In this document: positions 54,146 to 64,000 of the stretch, piece after piece
Position numbering within the stretch: the stretch's first letter is position 1
Layout of the letters: each line of letters opens with the position of its first letter
Assembly: GCA_028284585.1 (NCBI GenBank)
Contig: JANQRK010000085.1
Coordinates: forward strand, 1 to 64,000
Length of the DNA stretch: 64,000 nucleotides
Source of the DNA: Chromatiales bacterium
GTDB lineage: Bacteria > Pseudomonadota > Gammaproteobacteria > Chromatiales > Chromatiaceae
Reading direction: 5' to 3'
The notes under the pieces: generated by a model
The model's database searches: none
Told to the model about the DNA's origin: nothing
What the model saw: the letters and a program-made list of their open reading frames with translations, nothing else
Position numbers and translations under genes: made by a program

Positions 54146-56046
54146 TAGAAACCGACCGACCAGGCCCACAGGCGCAGGCGGTCGAACAGGCCATGAGTCC
54201 AGACCCAGAGATAGCTGCCCTGACCGATCACGACCTTGGCGACACCCTGCATACCGGGCCGCAACTCGGGCACCGCTGTCTCGAGCTCGGCTTCCACTCG
54301 GAAATGGTTACCGCCCCGTTCACTGGCAGCGATGGGTAGGATGCGCGACAACCGGAATGGAATGGTCGCGTGCGGCATCCCGGCAAGCCGCAGACTGCCG
54401 CGTTGTCCGGTCTGCAGATTCGCGACATCGTGCTCGTCGACCTGCAAACTGATCCGGTAGGCATCACTGGGCACGATCTCGAACAGCAATTGGCCACGCT
54501 CGACCGGTGCACCCACTGTCCGACTCAGGTCACCGCTGACCAAGGTGCCGGCGAATGGTGCGCGCAGCTCGGTGCGGCGCAACTGCTCCTCGACCAGCCG
54601 CAACCGGGCCTCGGCCTGGGCAACCCGCGCCCTTGTGATACTGATCTTGGCGCGGTCGCGTGCCGCCAGGGCCTCCTGATATTCCTTGGCATGCTTATCG
54701 CGTTCGCTGAGCTGGCGCTCACGCTCGAGCAGCAATTCGCGGTTGTCGAGTACCGCCAGCAGCTGGTCCTTTTTTACGCTGTCACCGGCACGTGCATGGG
54801 CGGCCAATAGGTAGCTGGCCAAGGGTGCGACCACAGCCTGCTGCAGGGTGCCTTCGGTCGCCGCCGGTGCGGTGACCCGGTGATCGGTCTGCAGCAGGCC
54901 TGCCAAGGCGACGCCCAGCAGCAGACTCACAGCGATCATCTTGAATCGCAGATACCCGGCACCGAGTAACCTGTGCGTGAACTCGACGCCGCCTTCACGT
55001 GCCCGGCGCCACCAGGGACGCGCGTCGCGTTGTTTCAGCGCTAGTACCGGTGCGACATCGGCCACAATGCGCGACGCCAGTTTGGCGGTCGGTCGATCGA
55101 GCCGTTCGGCCTTGTCCCACAGCAGCGTCAGCGCACCAACGGTCTGCTCATTGCTGACGAGGGGTAACGTGCAGACCGCGCCCACGCCTGGCTCCTCAAG
55201 CAATCGCAGGTGTGCCCGATTCAGACTTGGCTCATCGCCGATCACCATCGGCAAGGAGACCGCGCGCGCCTGGTCGACAGACTCCTCCATCGCCGCTTCG
55301 ATACGACTAAGCAACGCCATGCGGCGATCGAAACGTAGCTGATGCGAGACCGCCAGCAACTGCAGCTGCAACCCGGACGGCAGCCCTACTGCGACGCGAG
55401 CACAACCGAGCCGGTCGGCCAACAGCGAACAAAATTGGTGAGCGACCACGGGAAACGGCAATGTCTGGGCCAACAGGGCCACCGACTGCAAGGCCAGCGC
55501 GGCGGCATCGTTTCGATTACTGGTCTGTCGCTGCAGGGCACGCTCGAGCCAAATCGCCCCCCATTGCAACAGCTGGAGCACCGCGCGCCGTTGTTCCTCG
55601 GAGCGCATCTCCATGGCTAGCACCACGACAGCGAGGCGCTGGCCGCTCCGCGTGATCGGATAGGCTACATGATCCAGGACCTCACGCCGCCCGTCGTCCT
55701 TGTCCAGTAGACTCTTGATCAACCCGGCCCCGTTGTGCAGGGCCTTTATCGCCAGACTGCGCATGGTCGCCGTGCACTCGGCATCGGCGGGCCAGCAGGT
55801 CACTTGCGCCAGCGTCTCGGCCCTGGCATCCGACGTGATGTACACCGCCCCGCGATTCACACCCGAGATCATTTGGCATTGCCAACTCAGCCAGTGCTTT
55901 ACGTCCGATGGTCCAGTCTTCGGCGCACCAGTAGAGCGACGGCCCCGCACATGCCGGGCCGCACTCGACTTCGGTGTCTTATCGGCGGCAGGCTCTGCGG
56001 AAGCCTGCTCCACCGACACAGCAGTGCGCAGTGAGGATGTCTTCAT
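54145..56046 (-). CDS. Cytoplasmic GAF-domain protein fused to a HlyD-type periplasmic adaptor
   Basis: The protein has 633 residues. The N-terminal half is cytoplasmic: a basic start, then two GAF-like domains (about 45-170 and 190-330, the second ending VGAVCTLPLVSNEQTVGALTLLW). One membrane helix (about 366-386) precedes a periplasmic adaptor with lipoyl halves (VVAPLASYLLAAHARAGDSV, APFAGTLVSGDLSRTVGAPV), a coiled hairpin and a barrel. GAF domains bind small ligands such as cyclic nucleotides, so this adaptor may sense a cytoplasmic signal. Its stop codon TAG overlaps the MITE boundary; the protein end (RLWAWSVGF) may be native or cut. Confidence 0.88.
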   Translation of the reverse strand: MKTSSLRTAVSVEQASAEPAADKTPKSSAARHVRGRRSTGAPKTGPSDVKHWLSWQCQMISGVNRGAVYITSDARAETLAQVTCWPADAECTATMRSLAIKALHNGAGLIKSLLDKDDGRREVLDHVAYPITRSGQRLAVVVLAMEMRSEEQRRAVLQLLQWGAIWLERALQRQTSNRNDAAALALQSVALLAQTLPFPVVAHQFCSLLADRLGCARVAVGLPSGLQLQLLAVSHQLRFDRRMALLSRIEAAMEESVDQARAVSLPMVIGDEPSLNRAHLRLLEEPGVGAVCTLPLVSNEQTVGALTLLWDKAERLDRPTAKLASRIVADVAPVLALKQRDARPWWRRAREGGVEFTHRLLGAGYLRFKMIAVSLLLGVALAGLLQTDHRVTAPAATEGTLQQAVVAPLASYLLAAHARAGDSVKKDQLLAVLDNRELLLERERQLSERDKHAKEYQEALAARDRAKISITRARVAQAEARLRLVEEQLRRTELRAPFAGTLVSGDLSRTVGAPVERGQLLFEIVPSDAYRISLQVDEHDVANLQTGQRGSLRLAGMPHATIPFRLSRILPIAASERGGNHFRVEAELETAVPELRPGMQGVAKVVIGQGSYLWVWTHGLFDRLRLWAWSVGF

Positions 56047-56151
56047 CCAGTCGGGATTTCCGGGAGAATCACCTTGATTCGAGCGGCCTGACCGCGCGAT
56101 TGTTTAGATGGGGATGCAGCCGATACCCACACGCCGGCTTAGCTGGCCCGG

Positions 56152-57975
56152 CTAGACCTTGTCGGCTTGCCCGCGCAAGCGATCGGCAATTTCGTCTGGT
56201 TCCACCGGCTTGCTGCATAGGTAGCCCTGGAACTCGTCGCACTTGATCTTCTGCAGATAGCGCAACTGCGCTGGCTCCTCGACGCCTTCGGCGCAGACGC
56301 TGTAGCCCAGCTTGTGGGCCAAAAAGGTGACTGCAGCGACCAGCGCCTTGTCTTCGCGCGAGTCCGCGATATCGGTGATGAACGCGCGGTCGATCTTGAC
56401 CTCGTCGGCGGGCAGACGCTTGAGATAGCTCAGCGAAGAATACCCCGTGCCAAAATCGTCGATCGATACACGCACGCCGATTTGACGCAGCCGGCGCAAG
56501 GTACGCTCGGCCTCTTCCATACGCCCCATGACCAGGCTCTCGGTCACTTCAAGCGTCAGATCCCCGGGAACAATACCCGTCTTGGCAAGTGCAGAACTGA
56601 CGACCCCGACCAGATCCGACTCGTAGAACTGCCGGACCGAGATATTTACCGACACCTGGGTGTGGATCCCGGCATCTCGCCAGCGGGTCATTTGGGCACA
56701 TGCCTCCTCTATTACCCACTCACCGATCGGCAAGATCAGCCCGGTCTCTTCGGCAACCGGAATAAAGTCCGCCGGCGAAACCATGGTATCGCCAGCATGC
56801 CAGCGGATCAGCGCCTCGGTGCCGACGATACGGCCACTGACGACCTCCACCTTCGGTTGGTAGAGCAGTCGAAACTCACACGCCTCGACCGCTCGGCGCA
56901 GATCCGCCTCGAGGCGCAGGCGTTGCAGCGATGATTCATTCATCTCGGCCGAATAGAACTGCATGCGGTCGCCACCGTTCGCGGCCGCCTGACTGCTGGC
57001 CCCGACCGCGAGCCGCACGAGTTGTGCCGGGTCGTCGCCGTCATCCGGGAAGGTGGCAATGCCGACACTCGCCGGCAAATAGACCTCGGTGCCATCGGCA
57101 TCGAACGGAACCTGCATCAGCTCCAACAGGCGCCGGCCGGCCAGCGCAACCTCCGAGATGTCGTTGGAGCTCGGCCACAAAACGCAGAAATCGACCATAC
57201 CGAGGCGAAAGGCCTCACCGGAGACATGGCTATCAATCTCGTTACCATCTTTGCCTTCCCCGACCTTAAGCAGGGATTGCAGACGCTGGGCAATCTGTTT
57301 GAGCACATCGTCCGCGGTCTTGGGCCCGAAGGTCTCAGTGACGCGCTTGAGGTCATCGAAGGCGATATGCATCAGGGCGACACCGCGATCTTCTTGCCCG
57401 GCCCGCGCGATTCGCCATTGCGCGCGTTGCTGGAGCAATTGGCGATTCGGTAGATTGGTCAGGAGGTCGTAGTACGCGAGCTGATCCTGGTAGGCCTTGG
57501 CTGCTAGGGTGTTGCGCACCCGAAGCGCCAGCTCGCTCGGGTCGACCGGCTTGGACAGGAAATCGGTCGCACCCAGATCCAACGCCTGCAGCTTGGTCGC
57601 GGCATCTGAGGAAGAGGTCAGGATAATCACCGGCAGGTGAGAAAACTCCTCATCGCCGCGCAACATTTGCAGGATATCGAAGCCCGAGACCTCCGGCATC
57701 ACGACGTCGAGCAACAAGACATCCGGGCGGTGCTCTCGCAAACGATCCATCGCCTGCACCGAGTCCTCTACCAGAATGAACTTACGGTAGCCCGCATCCT
57801 CGAGGAAGGTCTGCACCACCTCCATCGTTATCGGCTCGTCATCGACCATCATGATGGTCGCATGCCGCAGCTGCGCGAAGTCGTCGCCAAGCCTGTAAGT
57901 CTGGTGACCGTCGCTATCTACCGATGTCGACGCCTGCGTATCAGGATTGGCAAGTGTTGCGGGTTCTGGGGGCAT
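56152..57975 (-). CDS. Response regulator: REC, degenerate GGDEF and EAL domains
   Basis: The protein has 607 residues. The receiver domain (about 38-155) has VDDEP, the phospho-acceptor Asp in LLLDVVMPE, and the KPVD lysine. The GGDEF-like domain lacks the signature (SGEAFRLGMVDF replaces it), so it should not make c-di-GMP. The EAL domain (near 385, TEALIRW, then SIDDFGTGYSSL, KIDRAFI and CAEGVEE) keeps the residues for phosphodiesterase activity. Output is probably c-di-GMP breakdown on phosphorylation. It is encoded 20 bases after the hybrid kinase, its likely partner, and 105 bases before the GAF-HlyD gene. Confidence 0.94.
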   Translation of the reverse strand: MPPEPATLANPDTQASTSVDSDGHQTYRLGDDFAQLRHATIMMVDDEPITMEVVQTFLEDAGYRKFILVEDSVQAMDRLREHRPDVLLLDVVMPEVSGFDILQMLRGDEEFSHLPVIILTSSSDAATKLQALDLGATDFLSKPVDPSELALRVRNTLAAKAYQDQLAYYDLLTNLPNRQLLQQRAQWRIARAGQEDRGVALMHIAFDDLKRVTETFGPKTADDVLKQIAQRLQSLLKVGEGKDGNEIDSHVSGEAFRLGMVDFCVLWPSSNDISEVALAGRRLLELMQVPFDADGTEVYLPASVGIATFPDDGDDPAQLVRLAVGASSQAAANGGDRMQFYSAEMNESSLQRLRLEADLRRAVEACEFRLLYQPKVEVVSGRIVGTEALIRWHAGDTMVSPADFIPVAEETGLILPIGEWVIEEACAQMTRWRDAGIHTQVSVNISVRQFYESDLVGVVSSALAKTGIVPGDLTLEVTESLVMGRMEEAERTLRRLRQIGVRVSIDDFGTGYSSLSYLKRLPADEVKIDRAFITDIADSREDKALVAAVTFLAHKLGYSVCAEGVEEPAQLRYLQKIKCDEFQGYLCSKPVEPDEIADRLRGQADKV

Positions 57976-57995
57976 GCTTTGGCTCGTTTTCTTGG

Positions 57996-60914
57996 CTAGC
58001 CGCCGGTTATCCGACGGACGCCGTCTCCCGAAGTAGTATCGGCCGCCCCATCGCTTTGTTGAACGCGGTCGATCAGCGCTGAGACATCGGCCAGCAACCC
58101 GGAGATGCGTTGGGTGTCTCCGGACTTGGCACAGGCCTCGAGCTCGCCGGCCGGTTCTGTGAACGCCTCAAACCCCACCGTGCCGCCAGAGCCCTTCAGC
58201 CAGCGGGCGGACTGGGCCAAACCGTCGAGGTCACCGGTCTGCAGAGCCGCCTGCATCTTGGACTGCTCCGCTGGCAGACGGGCTACGAACTGGTCGACAA
58301 AACGCTGCATCCGCGCATCGCCGGCGAAGCGCGAGACCATAGGTTCGGCAACCTGCATCGCTGGTGCCGGCGTGGCCGTAGCATCGTCTTGTGCTACAGC
58401 GTCGTCCGCCACCACCGCCGCCCGGTTGAACCGAACGCCTGGCATTTGCGAGGCAATCTCGTATAAGCCTGTCATGGCCGCCGCGATGGCCTGCGCGTCG
58501 CCCGCCTTGGCGGCACTTTCCAGGCGCCCGGCGGGTGCGGTGTAAACCTTGTATCCCACGGTGCCACCGGCACCTTTCAACCAGTGGGCGAGTTCCGCCA
58601 GTTCTGGATAACGGCGTGCGGTCCAGGCCTCTCCCATCTCATCCAGCTTGCCGCCCAGGCGCTGCGCAAAGCGTGCCGCGAGCTGGGCGAACTGTGGCTC
58701 GTTGCCGCGTAATGCCAACTGTACCTTGTCCTCGGCGCCGCGCTCGGTCGCCGACGGCGTGGAAGATGCCTGCGCTGGGAGCGGTGTCGAAGGTGCCTGC
58801 CCCACCACCGCACTGGCGCCCAGGGTCTCGGCGAGCTTGGCGATGAAGCCATCGATATCGATGGGTTTACTCAAGTAGTCCGAATAACCGGCGGCCAGGC
58901 AGTCGCGTTCGAAGCCCTTCATCGCGTTCGCAGTCAGCGCGATAACCGGCCGCTCGATCCCTTGGTCGCGCATTGCCCGGGCGGCGCTGAAACCGTCCAT
59001 CACCGGCATCTGCACGTCCATCAAGATCACGTCGTAGTCGGTGGCAAGACTCATCTCGAGGCCGACCTTGCCGTTTTCGGCCTGCTCAACCGTCAGGCCG
59101 TAACGCTCCAGCACCAGTTTGACCAGCTCACGGTTTTCCGGTCCGTCGTCCACCACCAGGATGCGCGCCGCGGGGAATGTCCAGTCGACTGTCTGTCGAT
59201 CCTGTACCTCGCCAAGCTCGGCAATCGCCTGACTACCATCGATCCATTCGGTCGCCACGGCCGGACCTGCCGCCAGGTGCACCTTGAAGCGACTACCCCG
59301 GCCGATCTCGCTCTCGACGCTGATGTCCCCGCCGAGCGCTCGGGCGAACTTGCGGCTGATCGACAGACCCAGGCCGGTGCCACCAAAGCGGCGGGTGACC
59401 GAGCTGTCGGCCTGGACGAAGGGATCGAAGATCTTGCCCTGGGCATCGGTCGACAGTCCGACGCCGGTATCCGCCACCTCGACCTCGAAGCCGATGGCAC
59501 CATCCGTTTCGGTCGCCCTCACCTCAACGGAGACGCCCCCCTGCTCGGTAAACTTGACGGCATTGCCGATCAGATTGGTCATGATCTGGCGCAGTCGGGC
59601 CGGGTCGCTGTGGATGGTCTTTGGCACCCGACCGAGCACATTGAGATCCAGCGCAATGCCCTTCTCGCGTGCCTTGATCGCTAGCACCTTGACCACCTCT
59701 TGGATCACCGGGTAGGGATCGAACACCAGGGCTTCGGTCTCGATATGCCCGGCCTCGACCTTGGACAGATCGAGGATGTCGTTGATCAGATCGAGCAGAT
59801 GCTTGCCACTGGAATGGATCGTCTCGAGGTGGCGCCGGCTTTCGCTCTCGTCGCGTGTAACACCACGCCGCAGCAACTCGGTGAAGCCCAGGATGGCATT
59901 CATCGGGGTGCGGATCTCGTGGCTCATATTGGCCAAGAAATCGCTCTTGGCCTGGTTCGCGGCCTCGGCCTGCTCCTTCGAGCGCAGCAGTTCGATCTCT
60001 TGTTCCTCGAGCTGGGTCACATCATCGAAGCTGACCAGGACCCCGGCATTGGCGCCACCGCTGCCGAGCACCGGCGAGCAATTGATCATGAAGGTCAGGT
60101 GCGAGCCATCCGGCAGTTCCAGGCGTACACGCCGATTCACCTCCGGCTGCCCGGTATCCAGTGCGCGTTGCCAAGGTCGATCGGCCTCAGCGAGGGGCGT
60201 GCCATCGGCATCTGTCCATGGCATGGCATTTACCCGGATCCCCAGCAGGTCATCCGGTGTTTGGTTCAACAAGGTGCCGAAGGCCCGATTGGCGAGCACG
60301 ATCTGTTGTTTGCTGTCGAGCACCAACAGGCCCTCCGCCATGGTGTCCAGCGCCGAGCGCACGCGCCCGGGGATCGCCTGTGACGGGTCTAGATGCTTGA
60401 GCATCTTGCCGAGGTAAAAATAAAAGCTGGTGAAACTGAACAGGCCGACGAAGGCGATCAGCAACACCAGGGGGTCGGACACCAAACCCCACCAGCCCCC
60501 GGCGCCCAAGTGCTCGAAGCGTAGCTCCAAGTGACCCCAAGGCTCACGCCCGGCATAGATGGGCACCTTGACCTGATTGTCGGTCGACAGGTCAGTCTCG
60601 GCGCGCTCCCAATGGGCCTCATGCTCGCCGACGGTGGCGATCAATCGACCCGCCTGGGTGCGCAAGCCAGCCGACAGCAGGTCGTCGTTACGCTCCACGA
60701 CCAACTGGAGATTGCCCTCGAGACGGCGCACATCGCGTTGTGTGACCAGCGCCGAACTGTTGGCCGCGAGCGCCTCGGCCAGCGCCGCCCGACCCTCGCG
60801 GATGCTGGCGCGCTGGTCGGGGACCAGGCCGATGAAACTCGCCCCGAGCAATACCGTGGCGACCAGGCCGACCTGGCCCAGTGCGATTCGCGATTTGGCA
60901 CTCAATCTCAGCAT
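57996..60914 (-). CDS. Hybrid histidine kinase with PAS, receiver and two Hpt domains
   Basis: The protein has 972 residues. Two membrane helices (about 13-31 and 150-172) enclose a periplasmic sensor with [13 protein letters not shown] and [14 protein letters not shown] (180-300), HisKA with the phospho-His in [10 protein letters not shown] (near 328), and HATPase with DTGVGLS and GTGLGLSIS follow. A receiver has its Asp in MDVQMP (near 631). Two Hpt domains end the protein. The first keeps the active histidine (AHWLKGAGG, near 775), but the second has arginine there (ARWLKGSGG, near 903). The gene begins six bases after the second giant-protein gene and is tightly linked to the regulator gene. 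Confidence 0.94.
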   Translation of the reverse strand: MLRLSAKSRIALGQVGLVATVLLGASFIGLVPDQRASIREGRAALAEALAANSSALVTQRDVRRLEGNLQLVVERNDDLLSAGLRTQAGRLIATVGEHEAHWERAETDLSTDNQVKVPIYAGREPWGHLELRFEHLGAGGWWGLVSDPLVLLIAFVGLFSFTSFYFYLGKMLKHLDPSQAIPGRVRSALDTMAEGLLVLDSKQQIVLANRAFGTLLNQTPDDLLGIRVNAMPWTDADGTPLAEADRPWQRALDTGQPEVNRRVRLELPDGSHLTFMINCSPVLGSGGANAGVLVSFDDVTQLEEQEIELLRSKEQAEAANQAKSDFLANMSHEIRTPMNAILGFTELLRRGVTRDESESRRHLETIHSSGKHLLDLINDILDLSKVEAGHIETEALVFDPYPVIQEVVKVLAIKAREKGIALDLNVLGRVPKTIHSDPARLRQIMTNLIGNAVKFTEQGGVSVEVRATETDGAIGFEVEVADTGVGLSTDAQGKIFDPFVQADSSVTRRFGGTGLGLSISRKFARALGGDISVESEIGRGSRFKVHLAAGPAVATEWIDGSQAIAELGEVQDRQTVDWTFPAARILVVDDGPENRELVKLVLERYGLTVEQAENGKVGLEMSLATDYDVILMDVQMPVMDGFSAARAMRDQGIERPVIALTANAMKGFERDCLAAGYSDYLSKPIDIDGFIAKLAETLGASAVVGQAPSTPLPAQASSTPSATERGAEDKVQLALRGNEPQFAQLAARFAQRLGGKLDEMGEAWTARRYPELAELAHWLKGAGGTVGYKVYTAPAGRLESAAKAGDAQAIAAAMTGLYEIASQMPGVRFNRAAVVADDAVAQDDATATPAPAMQVAEPMVSRFAGDARMQRFVDQFVARLPAEQSKMQAALQTGDLDGLAQSARWLKGSGGTVGFEAFTEPAGELEACAKSGDTQRISGLLADVSALIDRVQQSDGAADTTSGDGVRRITGG

Positions 60915-60920
60915 CTAGGA

Positions 60921-63900
60921 TCACTCGGGCCGGGTTGGCCTGCCGTCCTGCTCGGTCGATTCCAGCGATGTGTCGTCGGCCTGTTTATCGGCCCGCGCCG
61001 ATTCTTCCTTGATGATCGACTGCAGCGAGTCGTCCCGACCGTCGTCATCGTCATCATGCGTCTTGGCGAGCACCGGCAGGGGATCGACGAATTGCCACGC
61101 TGGCAGCGACGACAGCATCGTGCTCAACAACACGCCACCGCGCACTAACCAAGCCACATAGCCAACCGACAGCCCAGTGCCCACGGCGACGCCGGAGCCG
61201 ACCACGCTCTGGTGAACGAAGTTGTTGTAGGAAACTTCATCGCGCATGCGGTCCAAGGTGTCGTTGAAGCCGTCCGAGCTGAACACCGCGCGCAACTCGG
61301 TGGTCAACCCGTCCAAGGGCAACGACTGAGGCAAGAACTGCGGTGCCACCAAACCGGCGAGTGCGGCCGGTCGCACCACGAAGCTCTTCAGCAGATCCTG
61401 GGCCGCTGTCGTCGTCGGTGTCACGGAAGGCCCGTTGTCGTAGAGGCGCGGAACGGTCCCTGTAGCACCTGCTGCGACCGGCGGCGTGGCTGCTGCATCG
61501 GGTTCAGACACGGTTTCCTGCGCCTCGGGCGTCGCCGCAGTCGATTCGTCACCTTCCGTTGTCGGCTCGGGATCGGGTTCAGACGGCGTCGACGTATCCG
61601 ACGGCTGTTCTGCAGATGCTCCCGCCGCCGGGGGAAGCCCAGACGCGCCAAAGGCATCCGCATTCGCCTGAAAAACGACGGCCGACTCGGCCTGGAAGAA
61701 GCCACTGGCGACTTGGCCGTTCGAATCGGGCTCGGGTTCTGGTTCGGGCTCCGGTTCTGGTTCGGGCTCCGGTTCTGGTTCGGGCTCCGGTTCTGGCTGC
61801 GGCTCGGGCTTGGGTTCCGGCTGCGGTTCTGGCTCGGGCTCGGGTTCTGGCTCCGGTTCCGGTTCGGGCTCGGGTTCCGGCGCGGGTGGCGGTGGCGGCG
61901 GTGCACCCGCCGGGGTGATCGTAATGCTCACGACCGCGGTATCCGTGATCCCGCCGTCGACATCGCCGACCTCGTAGGTAAAGCTATCGCTGAAGTTATT
62001 CGAGCCGTCGTGGGTATAGGTGAAGCGGCCGTCACTGAACAACGTCAGGCTGCCGTGGCTCGGGCCGACCACCGGCAGGGTATTTAGGCTCAGGCTATCG
62101 TTCGGGAGATCGAGGTCGCTGTCGCCGTCGAGTAGATTGGCCCCGGCATCTAGATCGGCCTCGGTCGCGGTGCCCCCCTCGAGCACCGTGAAGCTCTCGG
62201 GGTCGGCCACGGGGTCATTATCGTTGACCGGATCGATCGTGATCGCGAAGCTGCCGGTGCTCGCCGCACCGGCACCGTCGTTGACGCTAAAGCCGAAGGC
62301 ATCCGATAGATTTTCCGAGTCATCGTGATCGTAGCTGATCCGGTTGGTGTCGATATCGTCCTGGGTGAAGATGTCCGAAAGATTCAGCGCCGCGGCGTCT
62401 TTGTAAAGCGTGCCATGGTCCGGCACATCGGTCAGCGTATAGACCAACTCGCCCGCGGTGTTGTCGCTGTCGGTGGTCTCGAGCATCGCCGTGGTGATCA
62501 GATTGCCGGCGCTGCCTTCGTCTACCGCGGCCCCGATGTTCGTGGTCACCGCCTGGTCGCCGTCGTTGACCGGCGTGATCGTGATGGCCACGGTCGCGGT
62601 GTCGCTCACGCCGCCGTCGGCATCGCGCAGCTCGTAGGTGAAGCTGTCGCTGAAGTTCTCCGAGCCATCGTGGATATAGGTGAAGGTCCCGTTTGCATTA
62701 AGCGTCAGGCTGCCATGGTTGGGATCCACCACCGGTGTGGTATTGACGCTCAGGGTGTCGTTCGGCAGATCGGCATCGCTGTCGCCATCGAGCAGATTCG
62801 TCCCGACATCCAGATTGGACTCGGTCGCGGTGCCACCCTCGAGCACCGTGAAACTCTCGCCATCGGCCACCGGGTCATTGTCATTGACCGGCATTATGGT
62901 GATGGTCACGGTTGCATTATCCGTTACGCCGCCGTCGGCGTCGCGCAACTCGTAGGTGAAGCTGTCGCTGAAGTTCTCCGAACCGTCGTGGGTATAGCTG
63001 AAGTTTCCGTTCGCATTCAGCGTCAAGCTGCCGTGGCTCGGACCAACCACCGGCGTGGTGTTCACGCTCAGGGTGTCATTCGGTAGATCGACATCGCTGT
63101 CTCCATCGAGCAGATTGGCCCCGATATCTAAATCAGCCTGAGTCGCCGTGCCGCCCTCGAGCACGGTAAAGCTCTCGTTGTCGGCCACCGGGTCATTGTC
63201 GTTGACCGGAGTGACCGTGATCACGAAGGTCCCGGTCGAGGCGATGCCGGCACCGTCGTCGACGCTAAAGCCGAAACTATCGGAGAAGTTCTCCGAGTCA
63301 TCGTGGTCGTAGCTGATCCGGTTGTTGTCGATGTCGTCCTGGGTAAAGGTGTCCGACGCGCTCATGGCCGCCGCATCCTTGTATAGCGTGCCGTGCGCCG
63401 GCGCCCCGGTCAGCGTATAGATCAACTCATCCGGCGTGTTGTCGGAATCCGTGGTCTCGAGTAGGGCGGTGGTGATCAGGTTGCCGACGCTGCCCTCGCC
63501 CACCGTGGCACCCATGTTGGTCGAGACCATCTGCTCGACATCGTTGACCGGCGTGATGGTGATGCTCACGACCGCGGTATCCGTTACCCCACCGTCGGCA
63601 TCGCGCAGCTCATAGGTGAAGCTGTCGCTGAAATTTTCGCTGCCGTCGTGGGTGTAGGTGAAACGGCCATCACTGAGGAGCGTCAGGCTGCCGTGGGTCG
63701 GGCCGACCACCGGCGTGGTGTTCACGCTGAGGCTGTCGTTCGGCAGATCGATATCGGTGTCGCCGTCGAGCAGATTGGCCCCGGCGTCCAGGTCGGTCTC
63801 GTTCGCCGTGCCGCCCTCGAGCACCGTGAAGCTCTCGGTATCGGCCACCGGATCATTGTCGTTGACCGGGTCGATGGTGATCGCGAAGCTGCCGGTGCTT

Positions 63901-64000
63901 GCCACCCCAGCCCCATCGTCGACACTGAAACTGAAGCTATCCGAGAAGTTCTCCGAGTCGTCGTGGTCGTAGCTGATCAGGTTGTTGTCGATATCGTCTT
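60921..64000 (-). CDS. Second giant repeat protein (C-terminal part), tandem cadherin-like and CSPG-like repeats
   Basis: The frame is open from the window edge, so the N-terminus is missing. At least 1025 residues are visible. Repeats alternate between cadherin-like units ([19 protein letters not shown]... [12 protein letters not shown]) and CSPG-type units ([39 protein letters not shown]). A Pro/Glu tract follows, then a 200-residue linker. A glycine-rich hydrophobic segment ([26 protein letters not shown]) ends in [14 protein letters not shown] and a charged tail. The end matches that of the first giant protein. Its stop lies six bases before the kinase start, so export machinery and control are co-transcribed with it. 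Confidence 0.93.
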   Translation of the reverse strand, partial: DDIDNNLISYDHDDSENFSDSFSFSVDDGAGVASTGSFAITIDPVNDNDPVADTESFTVLEGGTANETDLDAGANLLDGDTDIDLPNDSLSVNTTPVVGPTHGSLTLLSDGRFTYTHDGSENFSDSFTYELRDADGGVTDTAVVSITITPVNDVEQMVSTNMGATVGEGSVGNLITTALLETTDSDNTPDELIYTLTGAPAHGTLYKDAAAMSASDTFTQDDIDNNRISYDHDDSENFSDSFGFSVDDGAGIASTGTFVITVTPVNDNDPVADNESFTVLEGGTATQADLDIGANLLDGDSDVDLPNDTLSVNTTPVVGPSHGSLTLNANGNFSYTHDGSENFSDSFTYELRDADGGVTDNATVTITIMPVNDNDPVADGESFTVLEGGTATESNLDVGTNLLDGDSDADLPNDTLSVNTTPVVDPNHGSLTLNANGTFTYIHDGSENFSDSFTYELRDADGGVSDTATVAITITPVNDGDQAVTTNIGAAVDEGSAGNLITTAMLETTDSDNTAGELVYTLTDVPDHGTLYKDAAALNLSDIFTQDDIDTNRISYDHDDSENLSDAFGFSVNDGAGAASTGSFAITIDPVNDNDPVADPESFTVLEGGTATEADLDAGANLLDGDSDLDLPNDSLSLNTLPVVGPSHGSLTLFSDGRFTYTHDGSNNFSDSFTYEVGDVDGGITDTAVVSITITPAGAPPPPPPAPEPEPEPEPEPEPEPEPEPQPEPKPEPQPEPEPEPEPEPEPEPEPEPEPEPDSNGQVASGFFQAESAVVFQANADAFGASGLPPAAGASAEQPSDTSTPSEPDPEPTTEGDESTAATPEAQETVSEPDAAATPPVAAGATGTVPRLYDNGPSVTPTTTAAQDLLKSFVVRPAALAGLVAPQFLPQSLPLDGLTTELRAVFSSDGFNDTLDRMRDEVSYNNFVHQSVVGSGVAVGTGLSVGYVAWLVRGGVLLSTMLSSLPAWQFVDPLPVLAKTHDDDDDGRDDSLQSIIKEESARADKQADDTSLESTEQDGRPTRPE
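61725..61885. repeat. Hexanucleotide repeat encoding the Glu-Pro tract of the second giant protein
   Basis: Runs of ggttct/ggctcc/ggttcg hexamers encode alternating Pro and Glu (with a few Gln and Lys) on the minus strand. It has the same position relative to the C-terminal module as in the first giant protein, although the repeats differ in detail. Confidence 0.92.

Overview
This window comes from a GC-rich, sulfur-oxidising gammaproteobacterium, probably Chromatiales-like. The evidence is a reverse-type dsr gene block (dsrEFHCMKJOP), a soxXYZA block with a mono-heme SoxA, and gammaproteobacterial housekeeping genes (galU, pabB, kbp, bepA-like, lpxH-like, lpxL-like). I cannot name a genus from the sequence alone.

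Region 1 (about 1-8,788) is a sedentary-type chromosomal integron. A tyrosine integrase (IntI, + strand) lies beside an attI region. A minus-strand cassette array runs leftward off the window edge, with nine recognisable attC sites. The cassettes encode small membrane proteins and unknowns, a SEL1-repeat protein with a frameshift, a protein with a stand-alone ClpX-type zinc finger, and a 574-residue protein with a TIR/HET-like motif set. An IS110/IS1111-type element sits inside one attC site.

Region 2 (9,032-36,002) is core genome. It holds kbp, a DUF937 gene and the dsr block, which lacks dsrAB and dsrL here. Next come a GT4 glycosyltransferase, an LpxH-like phosphoesterase, a MoxR-type ATPase with a VWA/DUF2201 partner, and a BepA-like M48 protease. 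These are followed by soxXYZA, a membrane coiled-coil protein with a VWA partner, an LpxL-like acyltransferase, a rhodanese, a small HExxH protein, galU, pabB with a leader ORF, a host-attachment family protein, a PagL-like outer-membrane enzyme and a DUF2905 protein. Dsr and Sox together oxidise stored sulfur and thiosulfate.

Region 3 (36,148 to beyond 64,000) is entirely on the minus strand and looks like one functional system. It contains two giant repeat proteins, one of 3,340 residues and one cut by the window edge. Both end in a Glu-Pro tract followed by a related hydrophobic C-terminal module. With them are three different HlyD-type adaptors (fused to GAF domains, to a PqqD-like/M50 site-2 protease, and to a SPOR-like region), a hybrid histidine kinase with two Hpt domains, a REC-GGDEF-EAL regulator and a second GGDEF-EAL sensor. 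No ABC exporter, TolC, LapD or LapG gene is present. The kinase and the GGDEF-EAL sensor share a related periplasmic sensor. Two copies of a 265-bp MITE-like element occupy gene junctions in this cluster. I regard this locus as the best candidate for an undescribed system: a c-di-GMP and phosphorelay-controlled surface-protein export or anchoring machine.
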